The notes beneath the pieces are model-generated. The model saw nothing but the letters and a program-made list of their open reading frames with translations, did no database searches and was not told where the DNA came from. The position numbers and the translations under genes are program-made. Below are positions 50,307 through 56,973 of a stretch of DNA of 64,000 nt, piece after piece (the first letter of the stretch is position 1; every line of letters begins with the position of its first letter). The DNA comes from Dehalococcoidia bacterium. GTDB lineage: Bacteria > Chloroflexota > Dehalococcoidia > SpSt-223. The stretch covers positions 124,001 through 188,000 of the forward strand of contig JANWZD010000004.1 of assembly GCA_025054935.1 (NCBI GenBank). Direction: 5' to 3'.

Positions 50307-51599
50307 CTATGCATTCGGCCCGATCCCGCGGAGGACAAGCCCCGTCCTCATCTTCGGGTAGAAGTAGGTCGACTTGTGCGGCATTCGATCCCCTGCTGCC
50401 GCAACCGCCCGAATCGTGCGCGGGTCGGGCGGGCTGAGAAACGCCGCAAGCTGAAGGTCGCCGCGGCGTACTCCCTCGAGCGCGCCCGCGCCATCCCGCG
50501 TAAAGCGCACCCGCCCCTCCCCTTCGCGGTCGACGTCGAGGTCGAGCAACGGTGCGAGAAAGAGGTAGTGGAGCGCCACAAGGTCGAGATGTCGCCACGC
50601 AGCGGACCGAGCCGGGAGCCGATCCTCCCACGCTCCCTTTGGGGTCAGGATCGACGCTTGGCCAGCCGGCAGCCCGGCGACTGCGAAGGCTGGCTGCCGC
50701 GCGCGGCAAAGCGCTGCCTCGATCTGCTCAAAGCGTATCTCGTCGAGCCGGCCAAGCGGCTCGATGGTGAACCCTTCGGCGGCGCGCGCCTCGAGCGTGG
50801 CGAGCCGGGGCGGGTCGACGCCCTGGACGGTGCGGTGCGTCGGATAGACGCGCAGTCCGGGGTCATCCTCGGCGACAAGCGCGATCAGGATGCCATCCGC
50901 GCCGGGCGGGGCAGCGGGCTGAGCGCTGTAGCCGAGCGCGGTTTCGTAGCGGTGATGTCCATCGGCGATCAGCACGGGCTGATCAGCGAGCGCACGGGTC
51001 ACGGCGGCGATAATCGCCGCATCGCGCACGACCCAGAGCCGGTGGCGCTCGCCCGCTTCGTCGACAAAGTCGGCGTCCGGCGGGGAGGCGATCACGCGGT
51101 CCGTCGCCGCTCGCGCTGCCTTTTCCGGGTCGGGGTAAAGCCCGAAGATCGGGCTGGTATTTGCTTGGACCGTCCGCAGGAGTTCGAACCGATCTGCCTT
51201 CGGGGCAGCCATCGTCTCCTCGTGCGGCAGGACGACGCCGCTCGCCCACGGCTCGAGCTTGAGGTCGACGAGGAGGGCGCGCCGCCGAGCGCGCCCTTCG
51301 CGGGTCGTGAATTCCTGCTCGTAGAGGTAAAACGCCGGCGCGGGGTCCTGCACGAGAATGCCTTCGGCGCGCCAGCGGTCGAGATCGGCACGGGCACGGG
51401 TGTAGCGGTTGTCGTGCGGGGAGTCGTCGGGCCGGGTCTCCCCAAACTCGACCCGGATGATGTTGTAGGGGCTGCGTTCGTAGAAGCGGCGCTGCTCCTC
51501 CGGGCTGATCACGTCGTAGGGGGGACAGGTGACGTCGGCGAGATTGCCAATCCGGTGGAGATTGTAGCGCCAGCCGCGAAACGGCCGGATCGTGGCCAT
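50307..51599 (-). CDS. DUF1015 family protein
   Basis: A 430-residue protein of the DUF1015 family (COG4198), function unknown. Diagnostic blocks are ATIRPFRGWRYN near the N-terminus, VTCPPYDVISPEEQRRFYER, NIIRVEFGE, DGHHRYETALGY (the most conserved motif) and the ending MPHKSTYFYPKMRTGLVLR. Members have been suggested as HPr kinase-like or SerC-associated proteins, without firm evidence. GAGGA lies 4 nt before the ATG at 51599; an ORF extension to 51728 is unlike the family. It is divergent from rnhB. Confidence 0.92.
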   Translation of the reverse strand: MATIRPFRGWRYNLHRIGNLADVTCPPYDVISPEEQRRFYERSPYNIIRVEFGETRPDDSPHDNRYTRARADLDRWRAEGILVQDPAPAFYLYEQEFTTREGRARRRALLVDLKLEPWASGVVLPHEETMAAPKADRFELLRTVQANTSPIFGLYPDPEKAARAATDRVIASPPDADFVDEAGERHRLWVVRDAAIIAAVTRALADQPVLIADGHHRYETALGYSAQPAAPPGADGILIALVAEDDPGLRVYPTHRTVQGVDPPRLATLEARAAEGFTIEPLGRLDEIRFEQIEAALCRARQPAFAVAGLPAGQASILTPKGAWEDRLPARSAAWRHLDLVALHYLFLAPLLDLDVDREGEGRVRFTRDGAGALEGVRRGDLQLAAFLSPPDPRTIRAVAAAGDRMPHKSTYFYPKMRTGLVLRGIGPNA

Positions 51600-51665
51600 A
51601 CTGTCCTCGAAGCGAGTGTCGCGGAACGTATACCATACCGCTCGCCGAGATTCCCGTGAGGGCCT

Positions 51666-52292
51666 ATGGTCGTCGTTCGAACATGGCCGACCCGTGAGCA
51701 GGAAGACCGCTTCTTCGCCGCCGGCCACGCCCTCGTAGCGGGTGTCGATGAGGTCGGCCGCGGGCCGCTCGCTGGACCGGTTGTTGCGGCCGCGGTGCTC
51801 GCTCCGCCGGATGCCCCGTGGGACCTGCCGGTCGCCGATTCGAAACAGCTGACAGCCTCGGAGCGCGAACGGCTGGCCGCCGCGATCGTCCGCGCGCTGC
51901 CCTGCGCCCTCGGCTTGGCGACGGTCGCCGAAATCGATGACCTCGGGGTCGCTGCCGCCACGCGCCTCGCCATGATGCGGGCGGTGCGCGCGCTTCCCCA
52001 GCAGCCAACGGCGCTCCTGATCGACGCCGTCGCTCTGCCGGGCCTCCGCATTGAGCAGCGCGCGATTGTCCGCGGCGATACCTGCTGCTGGACGATCGCG
52101 GCCGCCTCGGTCGTCGCCAAAGTTGAGCGCGACCGCCTGATGTATGAACTCGACCGCCGCTATCCGGACTATGGCCTAGCGCGCCATAAGGGCTACGCGA
52201 CGGCGGAGCACCTCGAGGCGCTCGCCCGGCTCGGCCCCACGCCGGAGCACCGGCGTTCCTTCGCGCCGCTGCGTCTCTCCCTCGAGCGGTGA
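51666..52292 (+). CDS. rnhB: Ribonuclease HII
   Basis: RNase HII removes ribonucleotides from DNA and degrades RNA-DNA hybrids. The 208-residue protein has HALVAGVDEVGRGPLAGPVV (catalytic Asp and Glu in D-E-x-G-R-G), VADSKQLTASERERL, LLIDAVALPG (third Asp), AASVVAKVERDRLM (Asp near V-x-R-D) and GLARHKGYATAEHLEAL. It ends LRLSLER. The stop overlaps the GTG of yraN, the usual rnhB-yraN pair in bacteria. GAGGG lies close upstream of the ATG. Confidence 0.95.
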   Translation: MVVVRTWPTREQEDRFFAAGHALVAGVDEVGRGPLAGPVVAAAVLAPPDAPWDLPVADSKQLTASERERLAAAIVRALPCALGLATVAEIDDLGVAAATRLAMMRAVRALPQQPTALLIDAVALPGLRIEQRAIVRGDTCCWTIAAASVVAKVERDRLMYELDRRYPDYGLARHKGYATAEHLEALARLGPTPEHRRSFAPLRLSLER

Positions 52293-52654
52293 AGCGCGAT
52301 CGGCTCGGCCGGCTTGGCGAGGCGATCGCTGCCGACGCGCTCGAGCGCGCCGGGCTGCACCTCCTTGCTCGGAACGTGCGTTTCCCCGAGGGCGAAATCG
52401 ACCTCGTCGCCGCAGAAGGCGACACCCTCGTCTTCGTCGAGGTGCGGACACGCCGCGGGGGCGCTTTCGGCTCGCCTGAGGAGTCGGTGACGCTGCGCAA
52501 ACAGGAGCGGCTAGTGCGGGCAGCGCAGCGCTATCTGCAGCAGGCTGGCCGCGAGACTGCCGACTGGCGCATTGATCTTGTCGCGGTCGAGCTCGACCCA
52601 GACGGCCGGCTGCTCCGGGTCGAGCATCTGCGCGCGGCGGTGGAAGAGCAGTGA
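52289..52654 (+). CDS. yraN: UPF0102 family protein YraN
   Basis: A 121-residue protein of the YraN/UPF0102 family with an endonuclease-like fold. LGRLGEAIAADALERAGLHL, LLARNVRFPEGEIDLVAAEG (E-I-D-L-V is the acidic core), LVFVEVRTRRGGAFGSPEE (E-V-K/R-x-R motif) and LRKQERLVRAAQRYLQ match well. Predicted to act on DNA or Holliday-junction-like substrates; experimental function is unknown. GTG start overlapping the rnhB stop. Confidence 0.93.
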   Translation: MKRDRLGRLGEAIAADALERAGLHLLARNVRFPEGEIDLVAAEGDTLVFVEVRTRRGGAFGSPEESVTLRKQERLVRAAQRYLQQAGRETADWRIDLVAVELDPDGRLLRVEHLRAAVEEQ

Positions 52655-52658
52655 GGCG

Positions 52659-52688
52659 TTGACGCTGCCGGGGCATCTTGCGGACAAT
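52659..52688 (+). promoter_or_regulatory. Candidate promoter of the E1 gene pair (leaderless)
   Basis: TTGACG (52659-52664), 18-nt spacer, GACAAT (52683-52688). The predicted start falls at about 52695-52696, exactly the ATG at 52696. No Shine-Dalgarno precedes it. An earlier ATG at 52687 lies inside the -10 and is therefore not used. Confidence 0.5.
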
Positions 52689-52695
52689 GCTCGCC

Positions 52696-53748
52696 ATGCT
52701 GGACCAGCGACGCGAGGTCCCAGTCCGGCTGCTGCGGGCAGCCGCGCTGCGCAGCGAGGAGCAGGCGCTTGTCCGCGTCGACGACGCGCTGCTGCGCGTG
52801 ATGTACGTTCGGATGATCCGGGTCCGCGCCTTCGAACTGCGGGTCGCTCGTCTGCTTGAGGAAGGGGTGCTGAAAGGGGTCCAGCTCTCAGCGGGGCAGG
52901 AGGCGGTAGCGGTCGGCGCGTGCTCGGCGCTGCGCGACGAGGACTATCTTGTCTCGACGGACCGGCCGCATGGCCATCTGCTGGCAAAAGGCGTCTCGCC
53001 GCGCGCCCTTCTCGCTGAGCTGCTGACAAAAGCCGATGGCCTCGCCAGTGGCAAGGGCGGCCCCACCTTTCTCTTCGACGCTGAGCGCGGCGTTCTCGGC
53101 ACGTTCGGGGGAGGCGACGGGCTGCCGATTGCGGTCGGGGCGGCCTTCAGCGCGCGCTCGCGCCAGCGTGACCTCGTCGTGCTCGCCTTCCTGAATGACG
53201 AGGCGGTCGGCTCAGGCGCCTTCGCTGAGGCGGCAAATCTCGCCGCTCTGCGTGCGCTGCCGGTGGTCTTCGTCTATGAAAACCTGCTCACCGAGCCGGA
53301 CGCCTATCGCGCCGTCCGAGCGCTCGACTCTCTGATCGCTCTCGCGCCCGGCTGGGGCATGGCCGGGGTCGCGGTCGATGGGGCGGACCCGCTGGCCGTC
53401 TTCCGGGCCGTGGGCGAGGCGGCGGCGCTCGCCCGCGCCGGCCGCGGCCCGAGCTTCATCGAGGCGCGGCTCGACCCGCCGCGCGCCGTGCTGGCTGGCG
53501 ATGGCGGAGCGGACGATGTGGTCCGCCGCCGCGACCCGATCGTCCGCTTCGCCGAGCGGCTGCGGATGATGGGCCTGCTGACCGCCGAGGACGAGGCTCT
53601 CGTCGAGCGGCGGGCGCGTGAGGAGGCGGATGCCGACCTCGCGTGGGCGCGCTCGTGGCCGGCGCCCGATCCCGGGACGCTGCTGCGCGACGTCTATCAG
53701 GCGCCGATCGATCGCGCGTGGCCGCGCCTTGGCGTGAACGATGGCTGA
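52696..53748 (+). CDS. Dehydrogenase E1-alpha-like protein, catalytic motifs degenerate
   Basis: A 350-residue homologue of pyruvate/branched-chain 2-oxoacid dehydrogenase E1-alpha. The fold is preserved: GVQLSAGQEAVAVGACSALR, DRPHGHLLAKGVSPRALLAE, LPIAVGAAFSARSRQ and AANLAALRALPVVFVYENLL. Key residues are not. The TPP/Mg motif GDG appears as NDE (LAFLNDEAVGSGAF). The GKGGSMH loop reads GKGGPTFLFD, losing the active-site His. The late HGHSxxD loop is replaced by LDPPRAVLAGDGG. So TPP-dependent catalysis by this chain looks unlikely although the reading frame is intact. It overlaps E1-beta by 8 nt. The start is set by the leaderless promoter. Confidence 0.8.
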   Translation: MLDQRREVPVRLLRAAALRSEEQALVRVDDALLRVMYVRMIRVRAFELRVARLLEEGVLKGVQLSAGQEAVAVGACSALRDEDYLVSTDRPHGHLLAKGVSPRALLAELLTKADGLASGKGGPTFLFDAERGVLGTFGGGDGLPIAVGAAFSARSRQRDLVVLAFLNDEAVGSGAFAEAANLAALRALPVVFVYENLLTEPDAYRAVRALDSLIALAPGWGMAGVAVDGADPLAVFRAVGEAAALARAGRGPSFIEARLDPPRAVLAGDGGADDVVRRRDPIVRFAERLRMMGLLTAEDEALVERRAREEADADLAWARSWPAPDPGTLLRDVYQAPIDRAWPRLGVNDG

Positions 53749-54712
53749 GCAGACGACAGAGGCGGCGCTCGCTGCGGCGATGCTGCGCGAGATGGCGCGG
53801 GACGAGACTGTCGTCGTGCTCGGCCGTGCTGGCGGCCACGGGCTGTTTCGGGTGAGCGGCGGCGCGGCCGAGCGGTTCGGCCCAGACCGGGCGTGGAATG
53901 TTCCCGGGAGCGGCGTCGGGCTGGCCGGCATCGCGATCGGGGCGGCGCTCACCGGGCTGCGGCCGGTTGTCGAACTGGGGACGGCCGAGCAGGCGGCGCC
54001 GGCACTCAGCCAGATCGCGGACCACGCCGCCAAGCTGCACTTCCGCTCGGGCGGACGGCTGCAGCTGCCGCTCGTCTTCATCATCACCACCGGAATGACG
54101 CGCTCCGGACCTCTGCGCAGCCAGTCGCTCGAGGCGTGGTTCGCTCACCTGCCAGGGCTGAAGGTCGTGATGCCGGCCACGCCCGCCGATGCTGCCGGCT
54201 TGCTGCGGAGCGCGGTTCGGGATGACGACCCGGTCGTCTTTGTGCTCGACAAGCGGGTGGCGCGCCACGCCGGCGAGACCCCCGACGACGAGCATGCGGT
54301 TCCCCTCGGCCGGGCGGCCGTTCGCCGCGCGGGGCATGACGTGACGATCGTCGCGAGCGGATGGATGGTGCATGAAGCGCTTGCGGCGGCGGACGATCTC
54401 GCTGCGGCGCGGCTGTCCGCTGAGGTGATCGATGTGCGCTCGCTCGTGCCGCTCGACCTAGGGACGATCGTCGCCTCGGTGCGCAAGACGGGCCGTCTTG
54501 TCGTTGCGCACGAGGCCGTCGTTTTCGCTGGCATCGGCGCCGAGATTGTCGCCTCGGTCGTGGAAGCCGCGCCGGGCGCCCTGACCGCTCGGCCGCGCCG
54601 CGTCGGCCTGCCGTTCGTCGTGCCGCCGGCCGATGTCCCGTCGATCGCGCTGGTGCTGCCGAGCCGCCGCGACATTGCGGGCGCTGCGCTCGCCGTCGTC
54701 CACGGGCGCTAA
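53741..54712 (+). CDS. Dehydrogenase E1-beta-like protein, catalytic motifs degenerate
   Basis: A 323-residue E1-beta homologue, translated from an ATG that overlaps the E1-alpha stop by 8 nt. Fold markers are clear: AALAAAMLREMARDETVVVL, GLAGIAIGAALTGLRPVVEL, HLPGLKVVMPATPADAAGLL and VEVIDVRSLVPLDLGTIVAS-like elements. The catalytic Glu of the motif (T)PISE is replaced (NVPGSGVGLAG), and the His of HSQS is Arg (GPLRSQSLEAW). VLGED is VLGRAG. Both losses match the decay of E1-alpha, so the pair may have evolved another function such as a structural or regulatory heterotetramer. There is no E2 or E3 gene next to it; the following gene is convergent with a 4-nt overlap. Confidence 0.8.
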   Translation: MAEQTTEAALAAAMLREMARDETVVVLGRAGGHGLFRVSGGAAERFGPDRAWNVPGSGVGLAGIAIGAALTGLRPVVELGTAEQAAPALSQIADHAAKLHFRSGGRLQLPLVFIITTGMTRSGPLRSQSLEAWFAHLPGLKVVMPATPADAAGLLRSAVRDDDPVVFVLDKRVARHAGETPDDEHAVPLGRAAVRRAGHDVTIVASGWMVHEALAAADDLAAARLSAEVIDVRSLVPLDLGTIVASVRKTGRLVVAHEAVVFAGIGAEIVASVVEAAPGALTARPRRVGLPFVVPPADVPSIALVLPSRRDIAGAALAVVHGR

Positions 54713-56973
54713 GGAAGGCGCAGCGGCCCGAGGTCAGCGCTGTCGCCGCCGTGCGCCAGCAGCACGCGCTGGCCCGTGACCGGGTCATACAGGCCGGCGA
54801 GCAGCCGATAGTCGCCCGGCGGCACGCTTCTCAGGGGGAGGCGACGCTCGTCCAGCAGCCGCTCGTCGGGCAGCCAGGCGTCGGTCGGCAGCGCGCCGTC
54901 CGCCGGCGGGCCGTCAGCCTGAGCAACGAGCCGTCCCGCTCCGTCGACGAGGTGGAGAAAGACCGTGAGCGGCGCAGGGGTCGGCCCGGCGGCGCGCCAG
55001 AACAGGCGCACGCGATCCCCGTCGACTGTCACGCCCTCAAGCTGGCCGACGCCGGGAAAGTCGGCGGCGAGCGGGCGGTCAGGAGCGACAACGGGAGGAC
55101 GAATGATCCGCACAGTGCCGAGCTCGACCGTGTCGCCGCTGGCTGTCGGCAGCCGGCGCACCGCCTCGTCGTAGGCGCCGGCGCGCAGGGAGTAGCGCCC
55201 GGCCGGCAGCGCCTCAGGCAGCCGCAGCTCATGGCGGTCGAGCAGCCGTTCGCCAGGGCGCCAGCGGCTGGTCGGATAGAACACTCCGCCCGGCGGCGCA
55301 TCGCTCTGGGCAACGAGCTGCCCTCGGTGGTCGAGGAGGTGGACGAAGGTCGTCAGGTTCTTTTCGGGCGGCGCGACGACTGACCACCAGAGCGCGACCG
55401 GCAGCGTCGCGCCCGCCGGCTGGGGGGGAAATTCCGCTCCGTCGAGCCGCAGGGCCGAACCGACAGCGGCGTCAAGCCGGGTTGGCGGCTCGCGGTCGAC
55501 GGCCGGTCCGACCACCCTCCAGACGGCGCCGACCGGCTCAAGCCGGTATTTCACGCTCAGCCCCGGCATCTCCTTGATGAGGAAGACCTGCTCGCCGGGG
55601 CCGAGCACGCCGTCGATCAGCCGCCCGAGGTCGGCGTACTCCGGGCTGTTGACAATGCCGGGGAAGAGGCCGACGAGGTCGGGACGCACCCCTTCGACGA
55701 GCGTAAAGTACCAGAGGGGTGTCAGGTCGTCGCGGTCGTCGGAGGCGAGGATGGCGCGCGGCGGGAGCGGTGCGGCGAGGATGCGCTCCCAACGCTGCCG
55801 GACCTCCCGGTCGCCGCTCCGGTCGACACGGGGCAGCGTGGTGAGCAGAGCGGCCCCCACGAGGAGCGCTGTCGCCGCGCCGCCGAGCGCGAGGCCGACT
55901 GCTAGCCGGCGTGCCGCCTCGACGAGCGCTCCGAGTGCCGTGCCTGCCGCCAGCGCCGCTGCCCAATACGCCGGGATGAAATAGACCTCGATGTCGCCGA
56001 TCCGGTAGAGCAGGGCGAAGGCGACCGTGACGGCGAAGATGCCCGTTACGAGCAGCCCCTCCCGCGGTCTCCGCACGAGCAACATTAGGGCCCCGAGCCC
56101 TGCCGCCAGCCAGACTGCGCTGGGCCACTGCCGCCCGGCGAGGCGGAGAAAGAGTGCCAGCCGCTCCTCAAGGCGCAGGGGGGAAGTCAGCTTGTCGGCA
56201 AAGACTCGGCCGGTCACCATATCGATAAAGCCGTCGAGGTCGTTCTGGAAGGAGACGATGCGGCGGCCGCCTGCCGTCTCTTGGGCGAGATAGGGCGAAT
56301 GGTCGGCGCGCAGGGGAATGTAGAGATAGAGCGCGAGGGGGAGGACAGCAAGCAGCGCCGTCAGCGCGAGGGAGCGCGGCGCGAGGAGCGCTCGGCCGCG
56401 GTCGGCAGCGAGAAAGAGCGCAAGGAGGGGCAGCGTCAGGAGCGCGGCGCGGTGGTGGGCGAGCGACAGCCCGACGATCAGCCCGACGAGGGGAAGCGGC
56501 CAGCGGCGGACGACGGCGAGGGTGAGGGCGGCGAGCAGCAGCAGTTGAAGCGCGTACACTTCGGCGATCACGGCCTGAGACCAGAGGTCGGAGGAGAGCG
56601 CGGCGAGCGCGGCGGCTGCGAACCCTCCCAGCCGCGCGGCAGCGGCCGGTCCGGGCAGGACCGTGATGGCGAGGAGCGTCGTCAGCGCGACGGCAGCTGC
56701 TGCTGCGACCGCGGAGAACAGGTTGATGCGGTAAGCGACGTCCCCGACCGGCAGGAAGGCGAACAGCCAGCCGAGGAGGAGATAGAGGGGGTAGCCGGTC
56801 GGGTGGACGAGGCCGAGTGTCGGCGCGGCGAACTGGAACTCGCCGCTATCGAAGGCGAGGACAGTCGGGGCGAGTGTTCGGACGTAGAGCGCAAGCGCCG
56901 CCAGCCCGGCCGCTGCGCCGAGCGTCAGGTCGAGCGCCCGGAGGGAGCGAGGAGCGGTCGCGTCTCCTCTCAT
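54709..56973 (-). CDS. DUF2723 membrane protein (GT-C/protein O-mannosyltransferase-like) with C-terminal beta modules
   Basis: A 754-residue integral membrane protein. The first loop VLAFDSGEFQFAAPTLGLVH, then PTGYPLYLLLGWLFAFLPVG, is diagnostic of DUF2723, a GT-C family related to protein O-mannosyltransferases. About ten helices extend to residue ~390. The C-terminal ~250 residues contain two beta modules (from ~524 and ~651; FVHLLDHRGQLVAQSDAPP, FLHLVDGAGRLVAQADGPP) identical in plan to those at 7936 and 10998. Likely a lipid-linked-sugar glycosyltransferase with an external sensing or binding part. ATG at 56973 overlaps the upstream stop by ATGA, so it shares an mRNA with the ILEI-domain protein. 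Confidence 0.85.
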   Translation of the reverse strand: MRGDATAPRSLRALDLTLGAAAGLAALALYVRTLAPTVLAFDSGEFQFAAPTLGLVHPTGYPLYLLLGWLFAFLPVGDVAYRINLFSAVAAAAAVALTTLLAITVLPGPAAAARLGGFAAAALAALSSDLWSQAVIAEVYALQLLLLAALTLAVVRRWPLPLVGLIVGLSLAHHRAALLTLPLLALFLAADRGRALLAPRSLALTALLAVLPLALYLYIPLRADHSPYLAQETAGGRRIVSFQNDLDGFIDMVTGRVFADKLTSPLRLEERLALFLRLAGRQWPSAVWLAAGLGALMLLVRRPREGLLVTGIFAVTVAFALLYRIGDIEVYFIPAYWAAALAAGTALGALVEAARRLAVGLALGGAATALLVGAALLTTLPRVDRSGDREVRQRWERILAAPLPPRAILASDDRDDLTPLWYFTLVEGVRPDLVGLFPGIVNSPEYADLGRLIDGVLGPGEQVFLIKEMPGLSVKYRLEPVGAVWRVVGPAVDREPPTRLDAAVGSALRLDGAEFPPQPAGATLPVALWWSVVAPPEKNLTTFVHLLDHRGQLVAQSDAPPGGVFYPTSRWRPGERLLDRHELRLPEALPAGRYSLRAGAYDEAVRRLPTASGDTVELGTVRIIRPPVVAPDRPLAADFPGVGQLEGVTVDGDRVRLFWRAAGPTPAPLTVFLHLVDGAGRLVAQADGPPADGALPTDAWLPDERLLDERRLPLRSVPPGDYRLLAGLYDPVTGQRVLLAHGGDSADLGPLRLP

